Of a stretch of DNA of 22,855 nucleotides, positions 1-7,789 are shown piece after piece. The notes under the pieces are model-generated. The model did no database searches. It was not told the DNA's origin and worked only from the letters and a program-made list of their open reading frames with translations. The stretch's first letter is position 1, and the number at the start of each line of letters is the position of its first letter. Source of the stretch: a virus. The position numbers were made by a program, and so were the translations under genes. The stretch lies in the IMG/VR virus record IMGVR_UViG_3300010354_014810, positions 1 through 22,855 of that record; one strand, given 5' to 3'.

Positions 1-116
1 ACTTGTTCTTGCGAAGTATATTGATTTACACCTTCAAGATTCAGTTCAGCAGCAGTTACTGGGGCAACAAGACCCAGAGTAACAGAAGCAAGCATTAGTC
101 GTTGAAAATTTTTCAT
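1..116 (-). CDS. Cyanobacterial-type SLH/OprB-family porin, N-terminal fragment
   Basis: Partial gene cut by the left edge; 38 codons are visible from ATG at 116. The protein opens with a Sec-type signal peptide: K2, then a hydrophobic stretch around residues 7-19, with a likely cleavage near VTAA/EL at residues 20-24. The mature start reads ELNLEGVNQYTSQEQ. This strongly resembles the mature N-terminus of cyanobacterial outer-membrane porins, which continue into a single S-layer-homology domain and a beta barrel. Those parts are outside the window. A sigma70-like promoter lies 55 bases upstream, so the gene seems independently expressed. No good Shine-Dalgarno sequence is seen. A host-like porin in phage DNA implies transfer from a cyanobacterial host. 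Porin identity rests on 38 residues only. Confidence 0.6.
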   Translation of the reverse strand, partial: MKNFQRLMLASVTLGLVAPVTAAELNLEGVNQYTSQEQ

Positions 117-170
117 ATAGTTTTGTTTAATTTAAAAAATACATTATTTAAAGCTCTCGCTTCAAGTTGA

Positions 171-199
171 ATTTTATGACAAATGTTTCTTTTTGTCAA
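171..199 (-). promoter_or_regulatory. sigma70-like promoter for the porin gene
   Basis: On the minus strand: TTGACA (194-199), a 17-nt spacer, then TAAAAT (171-176). This is a perfect -35 and a 5/6 -10. It is preceded by CCCC, a context shared with the promoters at 8723-8751 and 9253-9280. It faces the porin start at 116. Confidence 0.75.
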
Positions 200-205
200 G
201 GGGAA

Positions 206-227
206 GGGACAGATTAAATTCTGTCCC
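206..227 (-). terminator. Hairpin after the rlpA-like gene
   Basis: GGGACAG (206-212) and CTGTCCC (221-227) form a 7-bp perfect stem with an 8-nt AT loop, 15 bases after the stop codon of the RlpA-like gene. There is no clean U-tract on the minus strand (TTCCCC follows), so termination is plausible but not certain. Confidence 0.4.
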
Positions 228-241
228 ACATGAAATTTAGA

Positions 242-715
242 TCAGTTTAGGACTTGGATCCTTACGGGAGCAATCCCTGAACTTTTCATACCAATAGCCT
301 CTGCAGCGGTTTCAGAAAGATCAATGATCCTACCACCAACAAAAGGTCCCCTATCGTTAATTCTTACGGTAACTGATCTCCCATTATTTAAGTTTTCGAC
401 CCGGACACGAGTGCCAAAAGGAAGAGACCGATGGGCTGCGGTCATAGTACCTAGTCTATAAATTTCACCATTTGCGGTTCTATTACCATAAAACCCTGGC
501 CCATAAAAACTAGCTTTGCCACGATAAACACTCGCCAATGGCATTTTATAATCAGGGAATTTATGCTCAAATTTAGTTTCCCATTCGGTTTTTGTATTGA
601 TTGATGGGTTAACAAATTGAGATACAGAAATGGCCTGGGATTCAATAGGAGCAAAAATAGTGGCCCCAATTGCACCACAGGCTACAGTCGTTAGAATTTT
701 TTTAGAAAAAAGCAT
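242..715 (-). CDS. Secreted RlpA-like double-psi beta-barrel protein
   Basis: A 157-residue protein if started at ATG 715; an upstream ATG at 778 would add 21 residues that would displace the signal peptide from the N-terminus. From 715 it begins with two lysines at 5-6 and a hydrophobic segment to about residue 22, a convincing signal peptide ending near SQA. No Cys lipobox is seen. The C-terminal ~90 residues carry RlpA hallmarks in order: ASFYG, TANGE, MTAAH, LPFGT, NGRSV, INDRGPF and RIIDLS. RlpA proteins act in the periplasm on peptidoglycan; several bacterial members are lytic transglycosylases on denuded glycan strands. A role in host wall remodelling or lysis is inference. It has both a sigma70-like promoter and a CTAAATA box upstream. 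The RlpA fold is secure; enzymatic activity is not. Confidence 0.85.
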   Translation of the reverse strand: MLFSKKILTTVACGAIGATIFAPIESQAISVSQFVNPSINTKTEWETKFEHKFPDYKMPLASVYRGKASFYGPGFYGNRTANGEIYRLGTMTAAHRSLPFGTRVRVENLNNGRSVTVRINDRGPFVGGRIIDLSETAAEAIGMKSSGIAPVRIQVLN

Positions 716-814
716 TAATTTTAATTGAACTCTACATCCGGATTGATGTCGTGGCATTACCTGTTCTAAAGGCAACATCTCCGGCTCTAATTCACCTGAT
801 TCATAATGAGGAAG

Positions 815-821
815 TATTTAG
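815..821 (-). promoter_or_regulatory. CTAAATA late-promoter-like box before the rlpA-like gene
   Basis: CTAAATA on the minus strand, about 100 bases before ATG 715 and 37 before ATG 778. The same heptamer stands before several other minus-strand genes here (13735, 14969, 18069, 20014, 22825). It resembles the T4 late box TATAAATA. Confidence 0.4.
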
Positions 822-839
822 GAACCAGGTGAATTCACT

Positions 840-868
840 ACGTTAGCACGGGTCTGCCGATCTGTCAA
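840..868 (-). promoter_or_regulatory. sigma70-like promoter for the rlpA-like gene
   Basis: TTGACA (863-868) followed by a 17-nt spacer and TAACGT (840-845, weak -10). The -35 overlaps the stop codon of the upstream glycosyltransferase gene. Transcription would run into the RlpA-like gene. Confidence 0.55.
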
Positions 869-1653
869 CCCCCCTGACCAGAAGAGCCAATAACGCTGTT
901 GAAATAAGGATTATAATTCGTAATTTGTTCCACTGATAATTCAGAACCCTTATTTTCCCAGAAGGCCTTTAACCCCTCATAAGAATTTTTATGAAACGTT
1001 TCTACATGATCCTCATGTATAGTAGAGCCTAATTTTAAATTATATAAAAATAACGGCACGGAAAAAATTGCTCCTGCGCCATAGATCAAATCATCTGCAA
1101 CTGCTCTGGGTCGAATATCTTGATCTAGTTTATATTTACCGTCTCTACAATGAAGATCGATTAGTTTCTTGGCGTATCGTCTTGTTATGGCATAACAAGC
1201 CGTAGAAAATTCATTCATTTGATGTTTGTGAATTTGCAAATGAATGTCCCCAGTGCAGATGATTGCCATTTGTAAACAATCCCATGCGTAATTTACCCTT
1301 GATAAAAATTCTTGCCAAGTAAAATTCCAGCAATTAGCAATAATTAGACAATCATCCTCCATAAAAATCGCATAAGGACTATCACTATTATCATACCAAT
1401 GCTTAATTGCCTTGAGATGACTTGTCAGACATCCAATCTCGGCTGTTGTGACGTTATCAGGATACTTTCCTTTAATAATGTCGCCAAGGTCATCGTTTCT
1501 GCCATCATAAGCAGAAATTCTTGTATAGTTTTCTATTTCCCAGTACTTAAACTGGGATTCCATAAATTCTCGTCTTTCTGGTTGGTCGTCTAGGTTAATG
1601 TAATAGACCGGACCAAAATTATTAAGTTTATAAACCGATTTGTTTCTATCCAT
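865..1653 (-). CDS. GT25-family glycosyltransferase
   Basis: 262 residues from ATG 1653; an in-frame TTG at 1680 is the only extension and is less likely. The N-terminus reads YYINLDDQPERR (about 17-28), then GCLTSHLKAIKHW (74-86) and IFMEDDC (96-102), the latter holding the acidic metal/nucleotide-sugar motif. This order is typical of GT25 (LPS beta-1,4-galactosyltransferase-type) enzymes. Cytoplasmic and soluble by appearance. It is the last gene of a minus-strand glycan cluster and would act with the GT2, GT11 and FkbM genes upstream. Donor and acceptor sugars cannot be read from the sequence. The C-terminal half diverges from classical GT25. Confidence 0.8.
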   Translation of the reverse strand: MDRNKSVYKLNNFGPVYYINLDDQPERREFMESQFKYWEIENYTRISAYDGRNDDLGDIIKGKYPDNVTTAEIGCLTSHLKAIKHWYDNSDSPYAIFMEDDCLIIANCWNFTWQEFLSRVNYAWDCLQMAIICTGDIHLQIHKHQMNEFSTACYAITRRYAKKLIDLHCRDGKYKLDQDIRPRAVADDLIYGAGAIFSVPLFLYNLKLGSTIHEDHVETFHKNSYEGLKAFWENKGSELSVEQITNYNPYFNSVIGSSGQGG

Positions 1654-1696
1654 TATTGTCGCATATAAAATTGTATTCAAAAGTTTTTATTAAAGG

Positions 1697-2278
1697 TTAT
1701 CCAACATAGTAACAAATAAAAGGGAGGATTTTAATGTCTCCATTATACTTGGAAATTTCCATCAAAAATTTAAAATCCTCCGCATTGTCATTACAGAAAA
1801 CAATATTGTTTTCATTGAGAAAACTAGTATTAGAAGCAAAGGAAATTCCCACATGGTTTTGAATAAGTGTATTAACATCAAGAGGGGGTATTATGTTTCC
1901 GTTATTATCCATTCTAAAAACATAACAATCATGATATTCTTTTTTAATCTCATTCTTAAGAATTTCAAGATAATGTTTAGAAATAGTATCGTCATCATCA
2001 AGAAATCCTGTCCATTGATTCCTTTGATTTATTAAAGAGATGATTTTATTTCTCACTTGTCCTGCATTACCATGAAAAGAAAAAGTTCCTAGTTTTTGAG
2101 GTAAATAAAAATAAGTAATTCGGTCATCTTCAATAAGAATATTTTTATCAATTTGATCCTCATTCAAACCATCAAATCCTACATAGGCTCTCCAATTGGG
2201 ATTTGTCTGATTTATGAGAGATTCAAGAGATTTCTTTAAGGTTAGTCTGCCAACACTTGGGATTATAAAGTCAATCAT
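1697..2278 (-). CDS. GT2-like (GT-A fold) glycosyltransferase
   Basis: 193 residues, short for GT2. It starts MIDFIIPSVGR, the usual first beta strand of GT-A enzymes, followed by a long first helix. FLDDDD at 92-97 is the metal-binding acidic motif expected at this distance. The catalytic C-terminal segment is brief and ends in a hydrophobic stretch near residue 190. It overlaps the upstream gene by 4 bases (start 2278, next gene ends 2275), so the two are translationally coupled. Likely adds one sugar in the phage- or host-directed glycan pathway; specificity unknown. Confidence 0.75.
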   Translation of the reverse strand: MIDFIIPSVGRLTLKKSLESLINQTNPNWRAYVGFDGLNEDQIDKNILIEDDRITYFYLPQKLGTFSFHGNAGQVRNKIISLINQRNQWTGFLDDDDTISKHYLEILKNEIKKEYHDCYVFRMDNNGNIIPPLDVNTLIQNHVGISFASNTSFLNENNIVFCNDNAEDFKFLMEISKYNGDIKILPFICYYVG

Positions 2279-2982
2279 AAAAGGTTAAATTTTGTTTTAC
2301 AATAATTAGATTCTTTTAATATAAATTCTTCTTTGTTATCAATGCCACTTGAAATACTATCAGGATGAATTCTATTGGATACCAGTATATCATCAAAATA
2401 AACTGGTTCACCATATTTATTTCGCATATGATAGTAAAAATCTAGATCCATTAGGTAAACAAGATTCTCATCAAATTGGACATCAATTTCGTTTTTAAAG
2501 GCAATAACAGAAGGAGAACTAATGGTATTCACGCCATCTAAAAGATTATCATTAAATCTCGGAAATAATTCCCAGAAAAAGGAATTACCATTATCTATTG
2601 TGTGATTTGTTCCACAAAGAAACCACATTTTTTCTGGATTTCCAGAAAGATTATAATAAATTTTTTCTAATGCCTCATCATCATAAAAAAAATCATCCTG
2701 AAACATTGGTTTAATGATTTCCCCTTTGCATTGAGAAATAGCAGAATTTATATTAGCAGGACTGTTCCCTATTTTCTCTGCATTTTTAAAATAATTAATC
2801 TCAAACTTATCTTGAAACTCTTTTACCTTCTCTAATAATTCATCTGTTTCACTGTGATCAGAAATAACAACCTCAAAATCAGTAAAGGTCTGTATTTCAA
2901 TTGTTCTTAGAAGATCATCAAGAAATTGGAAACCTTTTCCATGATAATGATAAGTTGGAATTGCAACGGATATTCTAGACAT
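2275..2982 (-). CDS. GT2-family glycosyltransferase
   Basis: 235 residues. Begins SRISVAIPTYHYHG, a typical GT2 nucleotide-binding strand. IGNSPANINSAI (71-82) is the conserved helix preceding the acidic motif, and FQDDFF (94-99) replaces DxD as a QDD variant. MDLDFYYHM near 178-186 fits the acceptor-side catalytic ED-like region. Overlaps the genes on both sides by 4-8 bases. Part of the glycan cluster; sugar specificity unknown. Confidence 0.8.
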   Translation of the reverse strand: MSRISVAIPTYHYHGKGFQFLDDLLRTIEIQTFTDFEVVISDHSETDELLEKVKEFQDKFEINYFKNAEKIGNSPANINSAISQCKGEIIKPMFQDDFFYDDEALEKIYYNLSGNPEKMWFLCGTNHTIDNGNSFFWELFPRFNDNLLDGVNTISSPSVIAFKNEIDVQFDENLVYLMDLDFYYHMRNKYGEPVYFDDILVSNRIHPDSISSGIDNKEEFILKESNYCKTKFNLL

Positions 2983-3748
2983 AATTTTTTACACAAATAG
3001 GATCATAAACTACTTCACATTGCGTATATTTTAACCAATAATTTTTTAATTCTTCTTCATCCATTGATCCTAATTTTCTCCAGTGGCTTCCCATAAATTC
3101 TGGAAAATTTGTATTATCATAAGCAAGTTTTCCATTCTTTACTTTTTTGATAAATTGAGGAAAACTTCTATACTGATAATGTCTTATTCCGATAACATTA
3201 GATACCCTCTTTCCTGGATGATTTCTAATATTATGATTACCCATTTCAAGTTCATACCCTTCTGAATAATTAAACGCAACAGCAGAAAATGAATCTGAAT
3301 TTGTCTTACGATAAACCATTCTTTTTATGAAATTGGGTTCATTAAAATTATCAAGAATTGTTGGAACGAAATCTATAGATTTAGCAACAAAAATATCTGC
3401 ATCAATTGTTTTTATCGCTTCACCTAAAGTCTTATCATTATCGAGAGAATACCAAATTTCATCCGCATCAATTGGAATAACGTAGTCCGCTCCCATCTGG
3501 AAACATTCCCTACTCCAACTATTCATTTTAGCTGATTGATAATAACCAACTTCATCATCACAAATTAGAGTAATTTTGTGTGATTCTCTCCATTTTATTT
3601 TCTGAATAGTCTCATAGGTTCCATCTGTTGATAGATTGTCCGCAATAAAAATTTCATCAATATCTTGAGACTGGAGATAACGAATGTTTGCTTCTATTAC
3701 ATCAATCTCATTTTTTACCATTAAAAGGGCGAATACTTTTTTTGTCAT
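2975..3748 (-). CDS. GT2/GT92-like glycosyltransferase
   Basis: 257 residues. Opens with FALLMVKNEIDVIEANI, the 'vKNE' signature of GT2/GT92-like enzymes, then DNLSTDGT (37-44) and IPIDADEIW (91-99) as metal-binding DxD. A later RHYQYRSFPQF motif (around 208-218) is common in this group. It overlaps its upstream neighbour by 4 bases and is cotranscribed with it. Cytosolic; no membrane segments. Good family call, unknown substrate. Confidence 0.8.
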   Translation of the reverse strand: MTKKVFALLMVKNEIDVIEANIRYLQSQDIDEIFIADNLSTDGTYETIQKIKWRESHKITLICDDEVGYYQSAKMNSWSRECFQMGADYVIPIDADEIWYSLDNDKTLGEAIKTIDADIFVAKSIDFVPTILDNFNEPNFIKRMVYRKTNSDSFSAVAFNYSEGYELEMGNHNIRNHPGKRVSNVIGIRHYQYRSFPQFIKKVKNGKLAYDNTNFPEFMGSHWRKLGSMDEEELKNYWLKYTQCEVVYDPICVKNYV

Positions 3749-4401
3749 ACTCCACCTATAGAATCATAAACATGCCTACCATCACCCAAATGATAAACAA
3801 TTCTTTTTTCTAATGCGGCTGTATATAATTGATTATCTTTATAAAAAATACCAACATCTTTTTCACTCATGCCAATACACTTTTCTAATTTTTTATATGC
3901 AGAAAATCTAAAAACGTTCGGATTATAAGTAAAACCAGGCCAACCATTATAACCAGGAATCATTACTCTAAATGCACAATCTGTCCCTTTTTCGTATAAC
4001 TCATCGTGAGTCGGATGGGGAGTATCTTTTCTAAAGGTTACTTGAACAAGATTATCATATTTTTCTAAAATTTTAATACTGGGGGTAATAAAATCATACT
4101 CCTCAAATCCCCAATCGTCCTCGCAATGAAAAACATACTCTGTCTCTACCTCAGAATATGCTCTATCTATGCTACCAGCCTGTCCCAATTTTTCTCCATT
4201 CAGTAAAAGAGTCCACCCTTTAAGATAGCCATTTTGATTATCTTCAGTTAGCCTAGAAAAACACTCGCCATTCACAGAATCATCAACAAGAATCTTTTTG
4301 GGAATTTTACTTAAAATTTCACTAGGAATTGATTTAATAGTTCTTTCTAGTAAATCAAGTCTATTACAACTTGTGAGAACCATTGTTACGTTATCATACA
4401 T
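3745..4401 (-). CDS. GT2-like glycosyltransferase
   Basis: 218 residues. MVLTSCNRLDLLERTI matches the first strand and helix of GT-A enzymes; GQAGSIDRAY (73-82) precedes FHCEDDW (91-97), an EDD acidic motif. The C-terminus contains IPGYNGWPGFTYNP and HLGDGRHV segments. The start at 4401 lies 4 bases beyond the stop of the preceding GT25 gene. It overlaps the next gene by 4 bases. A role in the same surface-glycan pathway is inferred from context. Confidence 0.75.
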   Translation of the reverse strand: MYDNVTMVLTSCNRLDLLERTIKSIPSEILSKIPKKILVDDSVNGECFSRLTEDNQNGYLKGWTLLLNGEKLGQAGSIDRAYSEVETEYVFHCEDDWGFEEYDFITPSIKILEKYDNLVQVTFRKDTPHPTHDELYEKGTDCAFRVMIPGYNGWPGFTYNPNVFRFSAYKKLEKCIGMSEKDVGIFYKDNQLYTAALEKRIVYHLGDGRHVYDSIGGV

Positions 4402-4405
4402 TTAA

Positions 4406-5155
4406 TTACTCTCCTTTTCTTTTTTGATTGACCCAAAATTCTTTCCAAGTTGGATCTAATTTATCATAAATGTCATCGCGCTTTAAAGATTCTGGCCCAA
4501 AAAATCTACCTTCAAATAAGGCAGCGTCATCATAAAGGGCAATGTGATCTGCAAATATACCACATAAATCAGAATAACTAGGTCTTTGCCAAGCAAGATG
4601 TGGGCGAATTATGTAGCAGTTAATGTCTTTTTGGATTTCAGCAAAAAGAACATCATTTGTTTTATTCATTTTTGATAATGTATTTATTGCAAGATCATAA
4701 ACCGTGTTCTTAACAGCATAACAATGTAGTGCCAAAGAATAAGAAACTTTAAAGACATTATCTGCCATAAAAGTAAGCTCCCCTTTTGACCAGGGGTTAT
4801 TACCAGCATGATTACCACCAAAAAGAATAACATCCCAATCGTCTGGAATTCTAGAAAAAATTTCAGAAAACTTAGAATTTAAATTTTCATCAAATTGAAC
4901 ATCATCCTCAAGGATTAAAATGTTATCTAAGTTTTTTTCTTTTGCTTTTTGGATTATTCCTCTATGAGAATAAATTGCCCCGACTTGTCCTGGATTTAAG
5001 TTGGGAAGTGAATCTAAATTATTACCATCAAATGCAGAAAATCTTTCTGCAATAAGATTATGTTTTTTAAATTCTTCTTGACATTCTTGCCACCTATCAG
5101 TTCTTCTATCAAGATTAATACAATGAATTTCTTGAAAGTAATCGGTTAAAGTCAT
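4406..5155 (-). CDS. GT25-family glycosyltransferase
   Basis: 249 residues. IHCINLDRRTDRW (10-22) and GQVGAIYSHRGIIQKA (56-71) are clear GT25 landmarks; ILILEDDV (79-86) is the acidic metal site. It is a paralog-level match to the GT25 gene at 865-1653 but the two differ clearly. The start codon shares its A with a TAA (5155-5157) that is in frame with the interrupted FkbM gene upstream, giving a TAATG junction. This shows that the FkbM gene once ended here. Predicted soluble transferase in LPS- or glycan-type modification. Confidence 0.85.
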   Translation of the reverse strand: MTLTDYFQEIHCINLDRRTDRWQECQEEFKKHNLIAERFSAFDGNNLDSLPNLNPGQVGAIYSHRGIIQKAKEKNLDNILILEDDVQFDENLNSKFSEIFSRIPDDWDVILFGGNHAGNNPWSKGELTFMADNVFKVSYSLALHCYAVKNTVYDLAINTLSKMNKTNDVLFAEIQKDINCYIIRPHLAWQRPSYSDLCGIFADHIALYDDAALFEGRFFGPESLKRDDIYDKLDPTWKEFWVNQKRKGE

Positions 5156-5204
5156 TATTTTTTAATAAAAATAGTATTAATTTCATCAGAATAAATTTCT
5201 ACAT

Positions 5205-5301
5205 AACCATTATTGTTAATATTAATTTCTTAAAATTTTGAAATTAATATTAACCATTATTGTTAATATTAATTTCTTAAAATTTTGAAATTAATATTAA
5301 C
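5205..5301. repeat. Two tandem 47-bp copies of an AT-rich palindromic element
   Basis: Exact period of 47 bases: copy 1 at 5205-5251 and copy 2 at 5252-5298. The array contains two perfect 15-bp inverted repeats, GTTAATATTAATTTC / GAAATTAATATTAAC (5215-5229 with 5240-5254, and 5262-5276 with 5287-5301), each with a 10-nt self-complementary loop TTAAAATTTT. The array sits inside the 3' end of an FkbM gene and introduces in-frame stops. Removing 75 bp restores a continuous frame. Confidence 0.9.
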
Positions 5302-5871
5302 AATTGTTTCAGTTTTAAAATCTGGATGATTATCCACAAGCTCTACAATCATCATTCTAGGCATCCATTCGGTTAAGTCAAAAGAATTAAACACATCATT
5401 TTCATTCCCTTCAACATCAACAACTAAAAGATCAAACTTTTTTTTAACGTTAGCTTTTTTCAAGATTGTATCTAACCTTAATTGTTTAACAACCTGAGTA
5501 GAAAAAGAAGTTTTGTTTGCCCAATTAATATTTTCATATGCTGATATTTGATCGTTTGCTGCTGTGCTTATAGCACCATTAACAAAAATTTTAATTTCTT
5601 TTTCTTCAGATCCTACTGCATTATTATAAAAAATAATATTGTTATTTTTATTCTTTTCTTTGCATTTTTCAAAAAATTGATTGACTGGTTCAATATAAAC
5701 TCCGCTCCATCCCAAATCTCCCAAAAAGGAAGTGTTTGAAAAACTAACCCCATCATATGCCCCAACTTCTACAAAAGTACCTTTTGATGTGCAACCAAAA
5801 AAATCTGTATAAATTTGCTCAAGATTTTTAATTTGGCAATCATTTCCTGGCTTATACATTTGCTTTAACAT
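5269..5871 (-). CDS. FkbM-family methyltransferase, C-terminus truncated by a repeat insertion
   Basis: 200 residues from ATG 5871, chosen because GGGGGGA lies about 9 bases upstream; ATG 5859 is an alternative. TFVEVGAYDGVSFSNT (32-47) is the SAM-binding loop, VYIEPV (58-63) the second SAM contact, and DLLVVDVEGNENDVF the FkbM core signature. FkbM enzymes O-methylate sugars or related hydroxyls. The reading frame ends at TAA 5269 inside the 47-bp repeat array and gains the tail FKILRN. Beyond the array, in the same frame, the usual C-terminal end continues (NNGYVEIYSDEINTIFIKK) to a TAA overlapping the next gene's ATG. About 19 native residues are therefore lost. The product may still fold, since the core is complete. 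Confidence 0.85.
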   Translation of the reverse strand: MLKQMYKPGNDCQIKNLEQIYTDFFGCTSKGTFVEVGAYDGVSFSNTSFLGDLGWSGVYIEPVNQFFEKCKEKNKNNNIIFYNNAVGSEEKEIKIFVNGAISTAANDQISAYENINWANKTSFSTQVVKQLRLDTILKKANVKKKFDLLVVDVEGNENDVFNSFDLTEWMPRMMIVELVDNHPDFKTETIVNINFKILRN

Positions 5872-6484
5872 AAAGTGCATCCCCCCAAATACCACCAGCC
5901 CAATCTGTTTCTACCCTGGTTAATTTATATACAGAAAGAAACTCATCAATTTCCTCAATAAAGGCATTATTCTCATAAACCTCTGCCCTATTAACTTCAC
6001 AATAAACATAATCAACTTGTTTCAGTGTTTTCTTTGCTCCTTTAAGAACTTCTAATTCATATCCTTGAACATCCATATTAAGAAAATTGTAGTTATATGT
6101 ATCAAAAGAATCTAATTTTTTTACTTCTACTTCTTCAGTAGAAGGAAATACAACATTAGGGTGATGGGTAAGGTGTTCTTTTGGTTTTAAAATTGAGCTG
6201 CTTTGTTTCTCATTACTACTAACAAACATTTTAGAAACAGTTTCTTTTGATCCTAATGCAACATTAAATAATTTAATATCTAAACAATTAATATCCTTAA
6301 TAAGGTTAGAAACACTATTAGTTAGGATAGAAAAATTCTCTTGAAGGGGCTCAAAAAGAATCATTTTTTCTATTCCGTTATTAACATAATCTTTTAATTC
6401 CTCTCCATAATGAGCCCCAACGTGAATAGCTCCATTGATATTCATCTCATATTTAGAAATTAATTCAGTAAGACTTATCAACAT
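5852..6484 (-). CDS. FkbM-family methyltransferase
   Basis: 210 residues from ATG 6484, which overlaps the stop of the fucosyltransferase gene by 7 bases; a longer frame to 6544 exists but would run deep into that gene. NGAIHVGAHYGEEL (17-30) is the SAM-binding loop, MILFEPLQENF (41-51) the next SAM contact, and LNMDVQGYELEVLKGA the FkbM signature. The C-terminus includes CEVNRAEVYE. Unlike its truncated neighbour at 5269, this copy is intact. Probably methylates a sugar made or added by the adjoining transferases. Confidence 0.88.
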   Translation of the reverse strand: MLISLTELISKYEMNINGAIHVGAHYGEELKDYVNNGIEKMILFEPLQENFSILTNSVSNLIKDINCLDIKLFNVALGSKETVSKMFVSSNEKQSSSILKPKEHLTHHPNVVFPSTEEVEVKKLDSFDTYNYNFLNMDVQGYELEVLKGAKKTLKQVDYVYCEVNRAEVYENNAFIEEIDEFLSVYKLTRVETDWAGGIWGDALYVKANV

Positions 6485-7272
6485 AATTTCCATCCATCTA
6501 GAAAGAGGTCTTTTGTGTCGTGTTTTAGAGGTGGACCAAACCAATTTTTAGGTGCAATAACGTGATCACTTTTTGCTAACCAAGCCCCCCACCAACTGTA
6601 AGAACTGTTTGCAATAATATGATAAGAACAAAGAGTCTGAAGACAAAGATCAACTGCAGTATTATTTGATTCTGAAATATTAAATCTGTCAGAAGAAAAT
6701 AGTTTTTGTTCTTTACACCACCCAATATCATCTGAAAAAATAATAATGGGTAACTCAGGAAACGTATTTATGGCTTTTTGATAATATTCAATTGGTGGAA
6801 TGGGATGATGCGTATATTTTAAATAATCTCCTCTTCTTACATGAAGTGAAATAACATCAGTCTTACCAAATACACTCATAAAATAAAGCATACAAGAGTC
6901 CTTTACTTCGTCAATAAAAGTAAAATCTTCGCGTATTTCTTTTTCTATATTCTTAAAATATTTCTCTGACTGAAAATAACCAAACAATGAAACATTATCA
7001 GGGCAATTTTCCCATATATTTTCATCTTTCTCAAAACAAGACTCTTCTAGTTGCGGAACATCTAAGAGCAGTCTTGGTGCATCTGGTAGCTTAAAACAAT
7101 CAAAAATATTTACATCAGATCTGGCACAATTTGGATCTAGTTTTCCAACATATTCTTTTGGGGGAAGGCAGTATCCATAATTATGTTTTGCAGCAATACC
7201 TCTAAGGGAGGCATACTGGAACATTTGATTTCCAAGCCTACCCAAATTTCCTAAATGATTAAATCCTATCAT
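6478..7272 (-). CDS. GT11 alpha-1,2-fucosyltransferase-like protein
   Basis: 264 residues, close to the usual 280-300. GRLGNQMFQYASLRG (11-25) is the N-terminal GT11 motif, HVRRGDY (144-150) the GDP-fucose-binding motif, and SSYSWWGAWL (223-232) the third motif. All three are intact, so an active GDP-fucose-dependent fucosyltransferase is likely. Overlaps the upstream membrane-protein gene by 4 bases. Fucosylation of host or phage glycan could alter receptor use or superinfection; that is inference. Confidence 0.9.
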   Translation of the reverse strand: MIGFNHLGNLGRLGNQMFQYASLRGIAAKHNYGYCLPPKEYVGKLDPNCARSDVNIFDCFKLPDAPRLLLDVPQLEESCFEKDENIWENCPDNVSLFGYFQSEKYFKNIEKEIREDFTFIDEVKDSCMLYFMSVFGKTDVISLHVRRGDYLKYTHHPIPPIEYYQKAINTFPELPIIIFSDDIGWCKEQKLFSSDRFNISESNNTAVDLCLQTLCSYHIIANSSYSWWGAWLAKSDHVIAPKNWFGPPLKHDTKDLFLDGWKLC

Positions 7273-7490
7273 GTGATTAGACTAATTAATTTTGAGATTT
7301 CAATAACGGCAAAGAACCCACAAAGGATCAGGGCATCCCACATTTTTAAAAAGACAAAGGAAGGAACAAGTAAAAATCCCCCAAGAGTTTTTACAACTAA
7401 TCCGATTCTTATATCACCCCATAAGATGACGTAGTACCCAATGATTAAAAATAAGTTCCCCAAGTATCGGAGAACCGTAGAAAAGTCCAT
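7269..7490 (-). CDS. Small integral membrane protein
   Basis: 73 residues, strongly hydrophobic, with probably three membrane segments (about 9-24, 30-47 and 53-71) and few charges. It overlaps the fucosyltransferase gene by 4 bases and touches the gene upstream by one base (stop/start sharing at 7490). No recognised domain. It might be a flippase-like or anchoring accessory to the glycan cluster, or unrelated; the sequence alone does not decide. Confidence 0.75.
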   Translation of the reverse strand: MDFSTVLRYLGNLFLIIGYYVILWGDIRIGLVVKTLGGFLLVPSFVFLKMWDALILCGFFAVIEISKLISLIT

Positions 7491-7702
7491 TAGACCACCT
7501 GTAATTCTAAGTCTTCGTAAAGGTAATCAATTAAAATTTCATAATCATCTTCTGGTTCTCCAGAAAAAACAACTCCATTTTGTTCGTAGTACCTCTTTAC
7601 CTTCTTATATAGTTTCGGGTTTTTGATGCCCAAATGTAGTTCGCAATTTGCGGCTTTTTTAAGAGTGTCGATATCTTTTTTGAATTTAGAAGTCAGTGAC
7701 AT
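7490..7702 (-). CDS. Conserved cyanophage hypothetical protein
   Basis: 70 residues. Basic N-terminal half (KFKKDIDTLKKAANCELHLG) and strongly acidic C-terminal half (EPEDDYEILIDYLYEDLE). This pattern is familiar from small cyanophage proteins but no function is known to me. A good sigma70-like promoter lies about 60 bases upstream, so it opens an early-type transcript that may read into the glycan cluster. Confidence 0.8.
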   Translation of the reverse strand: MSLTSKFKKDIDTLKKAANCELHLGIKNPKLYKKVKRYYEQNGVVFSGEPEDDYEILIDYLYEDLELQVV

Positions 7703-7760
7703 TTGTGAGTTTGGTTTTTATTATGTAGCAATGTTTACGGTGGACTTTAGATCCAGTGGA

Positions 7761-7789
7761 AGTCTAGCACGTTTATGGGTGGTTGTCAA
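7761..7789 (-). promoter_or_regulatory. sigma70-like promoter upstream of 7490-7702
   Basis: TTGACA (7784-7789), a 17-nt spacer, and TAGACT (7761-7766, 4/6). It overlaps the 3' end of the 7786-7980 gene. It could drive the small genes and, by read-through, the whole glycan cluster. Confidence 0.7.

Noticed and set aside
5205-5301. Repeat array as a possible CRISPR
   Set aside because: Only two copies, no spacers, fully palindromic, and located in a coding gene.
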